Assembly (NCBI RefSeq): GCF_964246085.1 | Contig: NZ_CAXTPD010000017.1 | DNA length: 64,000 bases | Source: Brotaphodocola sp003480315 | Lineage (GTDB): Bacteria; Bacillota; Clostridia; Lachnospirales; Lachnospiraceae | Direction: 5' to 3' (one strand) | Shown here: in pieces, positions 49,081 to 57,499 of the stretch | How positions within the stretch are numbered: position 1 is the stretch's first letter | Layout: every line of letters starts with the position of its first letter | Notes under the pieces: generated by a model | Databases searched by the model: none | The model's input: the letters and a program-made list of their open reading frames with translations, nothing else | What the model was told of the DNA's origin: nothing | Made by a program: the position numbers and the translations under genes

Positions 49081-49934
49081 TTTTCACCTCCGATATTTCC
49101 AAGCATAATATCCTCAATCGTCGGACGCTCAACCATAATGTTGGGAATATAAGACCGTACTTCGGATATTTGCTTTGTAATTCCTGTAAATCCAAAATCA
49201 GTTTCCGATATAGATAAAAAGAGCTTGCGAGTATCAGTTGTTAAAGCTCCACTATCACCTTTGGCAATCCGATATGTGTCAAGCAAGGTATCCTTTTCCT
49301 CTCGAAAGACGATACGCCCGTTATCAATCATAATGAGCATATCGGCAATCTTATCAAGGTCAGAGGTGATATGTGTTGAAAAGAAAACACCTTTTCCGCC
49401 ATTTTCCATGTACTCAGTTAAGATTTTCAAAAGCTGCCCCCTAACTAAAGGATCAAGTCCGCTTGTCGGCTCATCCATAATCAAAAGTTCTGCGTTATGA
49501 GAAAGAGCTAAAGCAAGAGCATACTTCATTCTCATACCTTTGGAAAGGCTATTGATTTTTTGCTTCGGGTCAAGCGAAAACATATCCATGTACCGCTTAA
49601 AATCCTGTTCAGACCATGAAGTGTACGCAGACGAAATAATTCCTTTCATTTCACCTAGCGAAAGTTCTTCGTAAAATCCCCCACCGTCTAAAACTATACC
49701 AATACGGTCTTTGATTTCTCTTTCATTCTTATCCATGTCAAGACCGAAAAACTGAATTTTGCCGGATAGCTTGTTCGTCAGACCTAAAAGCGTCCGCAGC
49801 GTTGTTGTTTTACCTGCTCCATTGACACCAATAAAACCTGTGATACACCCCTCTGGCAAAGAGAATGTCACATCTTTCAAAGAAAAATCGCCATACGACT
49901 TATTTAAACCGCTGACTGTCAAAATATCGTTCAT
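49077..49934 (-). CDS. ABC transporter ATP-binding protein
   Basis: A 285-residue ATPase: Walker A GVNGAGKTTTLRTLLGL, signature LSKGMRMKYALALAL, Walker B LLIMDEPTSGLDPL, H-loop FSTHI. It drives the ABC-2 permease encoded next. It starts right after the GntR gene. Confidence 0.92.
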   Translation of the reverse strand: MNDILTVSGLNKSYGDFSLKDVTFSLPEGCITGFIGVNGAGKTTTLRTLLGLTNKLSGKIQFFGLDMDKNEREIKDRIGIVLDGGGFYEELSLGEMKGIISSAYTSWSEQDFKRYMDMFSLDPKQKINSLSKGMRMKYALALALSHNAELLIMDEPTSGLDPLVRGQLLKILTEYMENGGKGVFFSTHITSDLDKIADMLIMIDNGRIVFREEKDTLLDTYRIAKGDSGALTTDTRKLFLSISETDFGFTGITKQISEVRSYIPNIMVERPTIEDIMLGNIGGEK

Positions 49935-49935
49935 T

Positions 49936-50310
49936 TCAATCCTCCTCGTAAAGAATATCCATCATGGAATTAAGTTCTTCCTTACTGATTTTCAGTGATT
50001 TTGCTGTTTGTATCATATCCGTCATTTTTTGTTCTACAAGCCGTCGTTTGGAGTCACGGAGTAATTCAAGATTGCTTGTAGATACAAATGTCCCAATTCC
50101 TACTTGACTTACAATAAATCCCTCCTGTTCTAACTCCTCATATACCCGTCGAATTGTTAAGACGCTTACTTTCAAATCATTAGCAAAAGCCCGAATAGAG
50201 GGAAGTGCGTCTCCTTCAATCAATTCTTCTTTTAATATGGCGTCCTTAATCTGGTCTTTTATCTGTTGGTATAAGGGAGTGTCAGAAGTATTTGAAATTA
50301 GTATTTTCAC
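49936..50310 (-). CDS. GntR family regulator (YtrA type)
   Basis: A 124-residue regulator: winged-helix TPLYQQIKDQIKDAILKEEL, ALPSIRAFANDLKVSVLTIR, QEGFIVSQVGIGTFVSTSN, then a short C-terminal helix pair. YtrA-type proteins repress their own operon with an ABC transporter, matching the two genes downstream. Confidence 0.9.
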   Translation of the reverse strand: MKILISNTSDTPLYQQIKDQIKDAILKEELIEGDALPSIRAFANDLKVSVLTIRRVYEELEQEGFIVSQVGIGTFVSTSNLELLRDSKRRLVEQKMTDMIQTAKSLKISKEELNSMMDILYEED

Positions 50311-50494
50311 AAATCCCTTCGCCCCTTTCTTTTAGTGTGATGTAACTACATACACATTATAAACAACAGACACATTATTGTCAATATAATACTGAAAACA
50401 AACAGATAGAGAGGAATTACAGGGTTTTTCTTTACTCTCTTTTGGCAAAAAGGGACTTCCTGTTGTAGTAGATAACAAGGGATAAAACTTTCAT

Positions 50495-50593
50495 AGCAAG
50501 CATAGGAAAAGAGTACCCTTTTCCGTATTTTCGCCCTCCTGCGCTGCGGCGCGTCGGTTGAAAACTGCTTGTTGGGAAGTGTCCCAAACCCTC
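50495..50593 (+). promoter_or_regulatory. Two-part inverted-repeat leader before mobC, copy 1
   Basis: Part 1 (50495-50527) contains GGAAAAG-AGTACC-CTTTTCC. Part 2 (50568-50593) contains TTGGGA-AGTG-TCCCAA. Both parts recur in inverted orientation at 57395-57493: part 1 identical over 33 bases, part 2 with one difference over 26. It could be an oriT, an operator or both. Confidence 0.75.
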
Positions 50594-50614
50594 GGAATGG
50601 AAAGGAGCGATTGC

Positions 50615-50944
50615 ATGAACGGACGCAAAAGAACAATACAAGTCAAATTCTATGTAACAGAGGAAGAACGGGCGTTGATTGAGCAGAAAATGAAGCTCGT
50701 CCCCACCCGGAACATGGCGGCATATCTTAGGAAGATTGCCATTGACGGCTACATTATCCAAGTAGACCATAGCGACATTAAAGCCATGACAGTGGAGATA
50801 CAGAAAATCGGTGTCAACATCAATCAAATTGCAAAGCGCGTCAATGCGACGGGCAGCGTATACCAAGAGGATATGGAAGAAATAAAGGGGGTGCTTGCGG
50901 AGATATGGCGGTTACAAAGATTAAGCCTATTAAAAGCACGTTGA
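50615..50944 (+). CDS. mobC: MobC-like plasmid mobilization protein
   Basis: A 109-residue protein with IQVKFYVTEEERALIEQKMK, RNMAAYLRKIAIDGYIIQVD and the MobC signature KIGVNINQIAKRVNATGSVY. It is the relaxosome accessory for the relaxase encoded next, which it overlaps by 40 bases. The ATG at 50615 follows GGAAAGGAGCGATTGC. It is on the plus strand, opposite to the conjugation genes. Confidence 0.85.
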   Translation: MNGRKRTIQVKFYVTEEERALIEQKMKLVPTRNMAAYLRKIAIDGYIIQVDHSDIKAMTVEIQKIGVNINQIAKRVNATGSVYQEDMEEIKGVLAEIWRLQRLSLLKAR

Positions 50945-52254
50945 GCAAAGCCCTTGACTATATCCAGAATCCGGATAAGACCGACGAAAAAATGCTTGTG
51001 TCCTCCTTTGGGTGCAGCTATGAAACGGCAGACATTGAGTTCGGATTTACGCTTGCACAAGCCATAGAGAAAGGGAACAATCTCGCCCACCATTTGATAC
51101 AGTCCTTTGAGCCGGGAGAAGTAGACTATGAGAAAGCCCACGCTATCGGAAAGCAGCTTGCCGACGCGGTAACAAAGGGACAGCATGAATACGTCTTAAC
51201 TACCCACATAGACAAAGGGCATATCCATAACCATATCATTTTTTGTGCGGTCAATTTTGTTGACTACCATAAGTACAATTCCAACAAACGCAGTTACTAC
51301 GGCATACGGAACATGAGCGATAAGCTGTGCCGGGAAAACGGGCTGTCGGTTGTCGTTCCGGGCAAAGGCAGCAAGGGAAAAAGCTATGCAGAATATCAAG
51401 CAGAAAAGGTCGGTACAAGTTGGAAAGACAAGCTGAAAATTGCCGTTGATACGCTTATCCCCCAAGTAGCAAGTTTTGAAGAATTGTTGCAGCGGTTACA
51501 GGCAGCGGGTTATGAGATAAAGCCGGGAAAATATATCTCCTGCCGCGCTCCCGGACAGGAACGCTTTACCCGTCTGAAAACTCTCGGTGCAGATTATACA
51601 GAGGAAGCAATCAAAGAACGGATTGCAGGCAAGCGCACGAAGGCAGCGAAAGCTCCCAAAGAGCAGCGTGGCGTATCGCTGCTTATCGACATTGAAAACA
51701 GTATCAAGGCACAAGAGAGCCGGGGCTATGAACAGTGGGCGAAAATCCATAATCTGAAACTGGCTGCAAAGACTATGAATTTCTTGACGGAACATAAGAT
51801 TGAGCAGTACGCAGATTTAGTCAGCCGGATTGAGGAAGTAAATGCGGAAAATGAAAAGACAGCAGACGCATTAAAGAGCGTGGAAAAGCGTCTTGCTGAT
51901 ATGGCGGTGCTGATGAAACACGTTACCACCTACCAAAAGACAAAGCCTGTTTATGAAGCATACCGCAGGGCAAAGAATAAGGACGCATACCGGGCAAAGC
52001 AGGAAAGCAGTCTGATACTCCATGAAGCGGCAGTAAAGACACTGAAAGCGGAGGGCGTTACTAAACTCCCCAACCTTGCCGCCATGCAGGAAGAATACGG
52101 GAAACTACAAGCGCAAAAAGAAGTCCTTTACACTGATTATGGCAAGCTGAAAAAACAGGTCAAGGAATACGACGTTATCAAGCAGAACATAGACAGTATT
52201 TTGCGGCAGGGCAAAGAACAGGAACGGGTTAAAGAAACGGCGAAGCACAGATAG
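50905..52254 (+). CDS. Relaxase/mobilization nuclease of ICE B (MOBP-like)
   Basis: A 449-residue relaxase: ALDYIQNPDKTDEKMLVSSF, LAHHLIQSFEPGEVDYEKAH (motif with HHLIQSF) and three-His motif THIDKGHIHNHIIFCAVNF at about residue 110. The second half is helical (TEHKIEQYADLVSRIEEVNA..). It matches Tn1549-type ICE relaxases. It nicks an oriT probably located just upstream of mobC. Confidence 0.92.
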   Translation: MAVTKIKPIKSTLSKALDYIQNPDKTDEKMLVSSFGCSYETADIEFGFTLAQAIEKGNNLAHHLIQSFEPGEVDYEKAHAIGKQLADAVTKGQHEYVLTTHIDKGHIHNHIIFCAVNFVDYHKYNSNKRSYYGIRNMSDKLCRENGLSVVVPGKGSKGKSYAEYQAEKVGTSWKDKLKIAVDTLIPQVASFEELLQRLQAAGYEIKPGKYISCRAPGQERFTRLKTLGADYTEEAIKERIAGKRTKAAKAPKEQRGVSLLIDIENSIKAQESRGYEQWAKIHNLKLAAKTMNFLTEHKIEQYADLVSRIEEVNAENEKTADALKSVEKRLADMAVLMKHVTTYQKTKPVYEAYRRAKNKDAYRAKQESSLILHEAAVKTLKAEGVTKLPNLAAMQEEYGKLQAQKEVLYTDYGKLKKQVKEYDVIKQNIDSILRQGKEQERVKETAKHR

Positions 52255-52331
52255 TTCTCTATGGTGGATTTCTTTGCAAATTTATAGTATAATTTTTTGT
52301 ATCACTAATGAGATGAAAGGATACTTTAGTT

Positions 52332-52898
52332 ATGGCAGACTTCAAAGATATTGATTTATCAAAATTTAGTTTGGATTTGACAAAAACCATGCAACATGTA
52401 AACCCAATACAAGACCATATGGCGAGAATGCAAAGGGAACAGGAACAAACTATTAGAAGTATTCAAAAAGCGAAAGAAGAAAAAGAAGCCGAAGAATTAC
52501 GCAGACATAACGAATTAGTCGCTGCATTGAAAGAAGCTGGAGAAAAAGGAGCAACAATAGTTATCGGAGATAACGCTAATGGAATACAAATACAGCAAAA
52601 TTCCGATGGTGCTACGCAAGAAATGACTAACTCACAGACATTCAATTATGACAAGGCTCTTGAAGTTTTAAAAGAGATAAGGGAATATGTTGATTTTCCT
52701 CAATTTCAAACAACTTTCAAAGAAAATTCTGAAAATGTAAAAACAATTATTGAGGACACAATTAAAGCAGTTGAAAGTAAAGAAGATGTCGGTATCGTGA
52801 AAAAGTCTTTGCGTATTCTCAAAGACTTAGCCGTTGGTGCAAGCGGAAGCTTAATAGCATCTGGAATAATCGCATTGTTAGGTACATTACCTCTATAA
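52332..52898 (+). CDS. Unrecognised cargo protein, coiled coil plus hydrophobic C-terminus
   Basis: A 188-residue protein. Residues 30-70 form a charged coiled coil (MQREQEQTIRSIQKAKEEKE). A low-complexity segment (VIGDNANGIQIQQNSDGATQ) follows, then a helical region (ALEVLKEIREYVDFPQFQTT) and a hydrophobic glycine-rich end (GASGSLIASGIIALLGTLPL). The last two parts remind me of the AbiTii/effector-associated proteins of phage-defence loci, but the match is weak. It is AT-rich relative to the flanking genes, so it is probably cargo. Confidence 0.6.
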   Translation: MADFKDIDLSKFSLDLTKTMQHVNPIQDHMARMQREQEQTIRSIQKAKEEKEAEELRRHNELVAALKEAGEKGATIVIGDNANGIQIQQNSDGATQEMTNSQTFNYDKALEVLKEIREYVDFPQFQTTFKENSENVKTIIEDTIKAVESKEDVGIVKKSLRILKDLAVGASGSLIASGIIALLGTLPL

Positions 52899-53075
52899 TG
52901 CAAAAAGAACGGGGCGCAGACAGCCAGTAAATGACTGTCCGCGCCCCATTTCTTGTAGGTGCGTTTTAAGTATGTGTTACGCAGTAAAAGTCCTATTTTG
53001 AGGGGAAAGGTATTTAATCCCTTACCGCCTTAGAAAACGGCTGTCAGAGCCGCATAAAATAAGGCTTTTTTGCCC

Positions 53076-53441
53076 CTACTGCGTAACAAGGGCGCGTCGT
53101 TTCCTCATGCGCTCCGCTGCCTGTCTGCGGGTAATACGCTTCCGGCAGTCCGGGCAGTATTTTACACTGTTAGAGGTGGACGCAAAAGAAACTCCGCACT
53201 CGGTACAACGCTTTTTATCCTCGGTCTTGAAAAGCTCTGCATACAGCAGCTTATCAAGAGGAAGTACGGCAGTCTGAAACCATTCGCATAGAAGCGAATA
53301 GGAAATAAGCTGCGGGCAGACACATTCCTCCCCGTCGTCCAGTAAAATACAGTGTCCGTTATCGCAGTTGCAGCACTCCTTTTTCACAAGGCTGTTGACT
53401 TTCCGGCTCTGTGGCGGCGTAAGCCGCTTACCCCCGGTCAT
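53076..53441 (-). CDS. Cysteine-rich VLP domain protein
   Basis: A 121-residue protein: VKKECCNCDNGHCILLDDGE, CVCPQLISYSLLCEWFQTAV, CTECGVSFASTSNSVKYCPD and a basic end (AAERMRKRR). Third VLP paralogue in the window. It begins at an ATGA overlap with the upstream gene. In ICE B it is coupled to the TTRAP-like and antirestriction genes. Confidence 0.8.
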   Translation of the reverse strand: MTGGKRLTPPQSRKVNSLVKKECCNCDNGHCILLDDGEECVCPQLISYSLLCEWFQTAVLPLDKLLYAELFKTEDKKRCTECGVSFASTSNSVKYCPDCRKRITRRQAAERMRKRRALVTQ

Positions 53442-53644
53442 ACCTCATCAGCGGCGAAAATGGCAAGCTCCGCATACTCGTTTTCTGTTAATGGGTAGAT
53501 TTTCTGTAAGGTGCGTTCTGCAAAGGGGCGCATATCCTCGTCCATGAATGGCAGCGCAGCCGTCATATTTTCAATAAGCTGTGCCTTGCTTCCCTCATGG
53601 TATATACTCAACAGGTTCATTTCTTCAACGGTCAGTCTAATCAT
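53438..53644 (-). CDS. Transposon-transfer assisting family protein
   Basis: A 68-residue protein (IRLTVEEMNLLSIYHEGSKA, FMDEDMRPFAERTLQKIYPL, TENEYAELAIFAADEV) of the TTRAP family found in Tn1549-like ICEs; role in transfer is inferred from the family name only. Ribosome binding site GGAGGTATGAGC precedes the chosen start. Confidence 0.75.
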   Translation of the reverse strand: MIRLTVEEMNLLSIYHEGSKAQLIENMTAALPFMDEDMRPFAERTLQKIYPLTENEYAELAIFAADEV

Positions 53645-53646
53645 GC

Positions 53647-56600
53647 TCATACCTCCAATTCGTGATTTTTTGTTTTTGCCGCTTTTTTCTGTGCGGTCTT
53701 TTCTTTGTCTGCTCGAAGCTGCGCCCGGATAGAGGGCTTCTTTTCCGTTTTTACTGCCTTGCCGCGTTCCTTGTCAGCCTTGACAGCTTCCGCAAGGTCA
53801 ACAAGGGAAATGGTTTCTCCTGCCTTTACCTTTGCTTCCAGTTCTGCAACGGTTGGGGTGTTGTTTATCTGCCCGTCAATCATATTGTAGTTTTGCTCTG
53901 TGGTCTGCTCGGCAGCTTTCAGATAGTTTTCCGGCTGAACGGGAACAGCAAAAGCCCTTGTACCGTTCCCCATAATCAGATATTTTCCGTCGTCGGACTG
54001 GTGGTGTAATCCATATCCGGCAGCTTCCATTTGCTCGCGGCTCATGGCGGTTACATAGAAAGTCCCCCTCGGTGTTTTGATTGTTTCGCCCGTTTCCAAG
54101 TTGTCGGGAATGAGGGCTTTTTCCTGCGTCTTGAAAAACTCCGGCACGTCCTTATAACCAAAGCTGTCTACATAGTGGGCGGTGTCCTGCCCGTTCTGAT
54201 GAAGTACCACCACGTCGGAAACGGAAAGGCTGTGTCCCTTAAAATCTTTCGGGTGGTCGATATTAAAGCGGGTGTAAATATCTTCAAGGGAAGTCCCCGG
54301 CGTAAGCTCTGCGGAATAGATAAGTGCATAGTTTTTCGGGTCTACCCGGTGTCCTGTGGCAGTCAGACGGTCGTAAGGTTCAAAGCGCAAGTCCCTTGTT
54401 TCATCCCCGCCGTTTATCTGATAAATGGAAAAGGTGTCTTTGTCCTGTAGGACTTCCTGTTCCGGCTGCTCCTGTGCGGGGGCTGCCTGTTCCTTGTCCT
54501 GCTCCTTTTGGATTTGTGCGATATGTGCATCTATACTGTTGATTATCTCGGCAGCGGTGCTTCTGATTGTTTCAAGAGAGCCTTTCAGCTCCGCAAGTTC
54601 CCGCCCGCTGCTCCAACCGGCGACATATCCAAAGGAATAATCAGACGTATCAAGTCCGTAATGTTGACAGACAGTATAGGCTACGCTTTCGGCTTCCACC
54701 TCGCGGGTACGACGGTCAACGCGGGGCTGCTGCTCGTCTTTCGGGGCGTTTAAGTCAATATCATGCAGCTTTGCGTGGGCGATTTCATGGATAGCGGTTT
54801 TGAGGGTCTGCAACTCGCTCATGCCCTCATCAATAGCGATACGCTTATCCTCCAAGTGATAGTAGCCATGTGCGCCACCTATGATTTTTTCAAAACCAAT
54901 AGGGACAGGAGAAGTCTTTTCAAGGACTGTGAAAAAGTCCTTGTAACGCTCAACGTCCCCGGTCAGCTCGTCAACCGCAATATCCGGCAATTCTTTTCCC
55001 TCGGTCTGCGACACATCAAAAACAGATACCACCTTATAAGCGGGTATGGTAACTTCCTTTTCCTCCATGGCAGGTTTTCCGTCTTTCCCCATAACAGGCT
55101 TTCTTGTATGCGGGTCGATTTTCTCCGTTTGCTGTTTTACCTTGAACGGCGACGGGGCAATAATCTTGATACCCTTTTCGCCTTTTATTACGTTACGCTG
55201 AAAGTTATTTTTCCAAGCAGTAAATCCTGCCACAAGGGAAGCGTCGGGCTTCTGCATGGCGATAAGCAGCGTATTGTTAAAGCTGTAATTGTGGAAGCGG
55301 GACATAACTTTGAGATATTCTTTGTAGCGTTCACTGTCAAAGAGTTCTGTAATGCCCTGCTCCAAACGGTCGGTAATCTCTTTCATCTTTTCTGCGGGTT
55401 TTTCGCTTGTCAGCACGATAGGGATAACCGGGCGGGGCTTTTGCGGCTCTATGGCTGTCGCCGGGGCGGTTTGTTCTGTGGCGGCTGCGTCCATAAAAAT
55501 CTTGTCCTGTTCGCTTTGTTCCGGCTTCGGATAACTCATAATGCGGTATTCCTCCGGCAATTCGCGCCCCTCAAAATGGCGTTCCCATTCGTCGCCGCTT
55601 TTCACAAGGTAGCCATAAGGGGTAAAGCTGCCCTGCTCCTGCTCGGCAGCATTTTTTCCAAAAGCAGCAAGGTCAACGCCGTTTTTCCATTCTTCGGGCA
55701 TTTGCACCATGCCGGATTTGTTAAGGTAATAGTCGCCCAAGTCGCGGGACGTGTTCACTCCGGAGATATGTACGAAATAATCCACGTTGTAAGTAAAATC
55801 AATTATCTGTCCGATATTTTCAAATCCCTGTTTCTGCTGCAAGGCTGCGTTGAGCTTTGGAAGCTCTGCGGGGTCAAGCTGTGCGATACGCGCTGCAAGA
55901 AGATTAAGGCTGTCAATGTCAGCGGCGCATACCATGTCATAGGGTAAGGCAATATGCCTGTTTTCATTGTCAGAATATCCGTTAATAAAAAAGTCCTGCG
56001 GATTGTCAGCGGTAATGCCGACAGTTCTCATAGCTTCGTGAAGCTGCTCCTTTGTGGTCGGCATGGAAAGCCATACGCCGCCCGGTTCGCCTGTTTCAAA
56101 ACGGCTGCGGCTGTCAATCAGAATTGCAAATTGTTCCGGCTCGTTCCTTTGCCCTATGTTCTGCGGTGGCTCTGTCGGGGCGGGTGCTGCCTGTTCAGTG
56201 GTCGGCTGTTCCCGTTCCTCGCCCTCAATCGTGTAGCCCGGTAAAAGCTGTCCGTTTATCTTGAAATGGTAGGCATATTCTTTCGGAATAGGCGGCGATA
56301 TTTCAGTAAATAAATGCTGATAGGCTTTGATACGCCCATTCAGATATTTTTCCATAGCTGCCCTGTCTGCAAATTTCTTTTCCTGTCCGGCGATTTTTGC
56401 TTGATTGTAACCGTCTGGGCTGTTGGTGTAAACGTTCCATGAGAGCGTCCACGCATAGGGAACGGATTGCCCCTTTTCCCGGTCATAGCGGGTATTCTCA
56501 TAAATGTGGTAGCGCATTTGATAAACGCGGTTGCTAATGATATGGCGGTCATTTTCTGCGGCTTCCCACTGGTTAGCGGTATGCTTGACTTCGGGTGTCC

Positions 56601-57369
56601 TCACATACTCAATGGCTTTATCAACGGCAAGGGTCTGTCCTGCCTGTGCTTCCCATGCAGTCGCCCGCTGTTTCAAATCTTCATAAATTGTCTGTTCAGC
56701 CGCCGCGCTTTCCTCGCGGATTTCCCGTAGCTGTTCCATAGATAAGGCAATCAACCCGGAAATATCGGCTTTGTCCTGTTCAAAATATAGCTTGCGTTCT
56801 ATCCTCATACTGTCTGCCGGGTCTAAGCGGTCATGGTCGTATGTGGAATATCCTGTTTTTATTTCTGCCATGCGTTCACTCCTTTCGTTTTCAATCATGC
56901 GGTGCATAAGTTCGTAGTCCTCCATGCTCATGCTCCCGTCAAAAATATAGGGGTCGGGTTCTTCGCCGTCCCGGTAGGCTTTTTCAGAGAAAGGAAGCCC
57001 CGCAGCGTGGGCGGCGGCTCTTGCTTCCTCGATAAGCTCCGGCGGCAGCCTGTCGTCGTGGGCTTCGATAAATTCCCTGATATTGCTATATCCGTTTTCG
57101 TAGTGGCGGCGCACCCCGGCGGTCAGCTCGTCAAGGCTCATATCCTCGCCAAGATAGCCGGAATAATAGCCGTTTACCACAACGGCGGCGGGGTCAGCCT
57201 GCTTGATTTCTTCCATGCGGCTTCTGTCCTCCGGGTAGATGTAGTCGCCCATTTCAAGGTGGAAATATTCAGCGTTCCAAGAACGTCCCGTTTTCCAAAA
57301 CGCCACCCAAGCGATACCGTCCCTTAATTCTTCTTGATAGTCCTTTACGGTGTCCCGTAAACTTGCCAT
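53647..57369 (-). CDS. Large multi-domain antirestriction protein (ArdA-like, ArdC-like, YodL)
   Basis: About 1,240 residues. An N-terminal part (RDTVKDYQEELRDGIAWVAF, DYIYPEDRSRMEEIKQ) is followed by an ArdA-like antirestriction region around residues 420-600 (FAILIDSRSRFETGEPGGVW, AVGIT.. DFFINGY). Residues about 645-870 are an ArdC-like ssDNA-binding domain (RFHNYSFNNTLLIAMQKPDA) with a zinc-peptidase motif AIHEIAHAKLHD. A YodL-like domain around 1000-1050 (HPKDFKGHSLSVSDVVVLHQ) precedes a Lys-rich end. Such proteins protect entering single-stranded DNA from restriction. The ATG at 57369 follows GAAAGGAGGTTACAC. Confidence 0.8.
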   Translation of the reverse strand: MASLRDTVKDYQEELRDGIAWVAFWKTGRSWNAEYFHLEMGDYIYPEDRSRMEEIKQADPAAVVVNGYYSGYLGEDMSLDELTAGVRRHYENGYSNIREFIEAHDDRLPPELIEEARAAAHAAGLPFSEKAYRDGEEPDPYIFDGSMSMEDYELMHRMIENERSERMAEIKTGYSTYDHDRLDPADSMRIERKLYFEQDKADISGLIALSMEQLREIREESAAAEQTIYEDLKQRATAWEAQAGQTLAVDKAIEYVRTPEVKHTANQWEAAENDRHIISNRVYQMRYHIYENTRYDREKGQSVPYAWTLSWNVYTNSPDGYNQAKIAGQEKKFADRAAMEKYLNGRIKAYQHLFTEISPPIPKEYAYHFKINGQLLPGYTIEGEEREQPTTEQAAPAPTEPPQNIGQRNEPEQFAILIDSRSRFETGEPGGVWLSMPTTKEQLHEAMRTVGITADNPQDFFINGYSDNENRHIALPYDMVCAADIDSLNLLAARIAQLDPAELPKLNAALQQKQGFENIGQIIDFTYNVDYFVHISGVNTSRDLGDYYLNKSGMVQMPEEWKNGVDLAAFGKNAAEQEQGSFTPYGYLVKSGDEWERHFEGRELPEEYRIMSYPKPEQSEQDKIFMDAAATEQTAPATAIEPQKPRPVIPIVLTSEKPAEKMKEITDRLEQGITELFDSERYKEYLKVMSRFHNYSFNNTLLIAMQKPDASLVAGFTAWKNNFQRNVIKGEKGIKIIAPSPFKVKQQTEKIDPHTRKPVMGKDGKPAMEEKEVTIPAYKVVSVFDVSQTEGKELPDIAVDELTGDVERYKDFFTVLEKTSPVPIGFEKIIGGAHGYYHLEDKRIAIDEGMSELQTLKTAIHEIAHAKLHDIDLNAPKDEQQPRVDRRTREVEAESVAYTVCQHYGLDTSDYSFGYVAGWSSGRELAELKGSLETIRSTAAEIINSIDAHIAQIQKEQDKEQAAPAQEQPEQEVLQDKDTFSIYQINGGDETRDLRFEPYDRLTATGHRVDPKNYALIYSAELTPGTSLEDIYTRFNIDHPKDFKGHSLSVSDVVVLHQNGQDTAHYVDSFGYKDVPEFFKTQEKALIPDNLETGETIKTPRGTFYVTAMSREQMEAAGYGLHHQSDDGKYLIMGNGTRAFAVPVQPENYLKAAEQTTEQNYNMIDGQINNTPTVAELEAKVKAGETISLVDLAEAVKADKERGKAVKTEKKPSIRAQLRADKEKTAQKKAAKTKNHELEV

Positions 57370-57394
57370 GTGTAACCTCCTTTCTTCGGTTTCA

Positions 57395-57493
57395 GAGGGT
57401 TTGGGAAACTTCCCAACAAGCAAAAATCCCCGCCGTTCTCGGTAGAGAAAGCAGGGATTTTACGGAAAAGGGTACTCTTTTCCTATGCTTGCT
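57395..57493 (-). promoter_or_regulatory. Two-part inverted-repeat leader before the antirestriction gene, copy 2
   Basis: This is the inverted copy of 50495-50593. Part 2 has TTGGGAA-AC-TTCCCAA at 57401-57416. Part 1 is at 57461-57493. Between them lies a terminator-like stem AAATCCC..GGGATTT (57426-57460) that ends topB. The same module therefore precedes both oppositely oriented operons. Confidence 0.75.
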
Positions 57494-57499
57494 ATTCAG

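Noticed and set aside
31709..50593. Shared half-site GTGTCCCAA in the parB palindrome and the ICE B leader
   Set aside because: The two full sites differ in architecture (continuous 19-bp palindrome against TTGGGA-4-TCCCAA), and they belong to different elements; probably coincidence.
54763..55947. 394-codon open frame on the plus strand
   Set aside because: Antisense to the antirestriction gene; Cys/Phe-rich translation typical of a shadow frame and no ribosome binding site.
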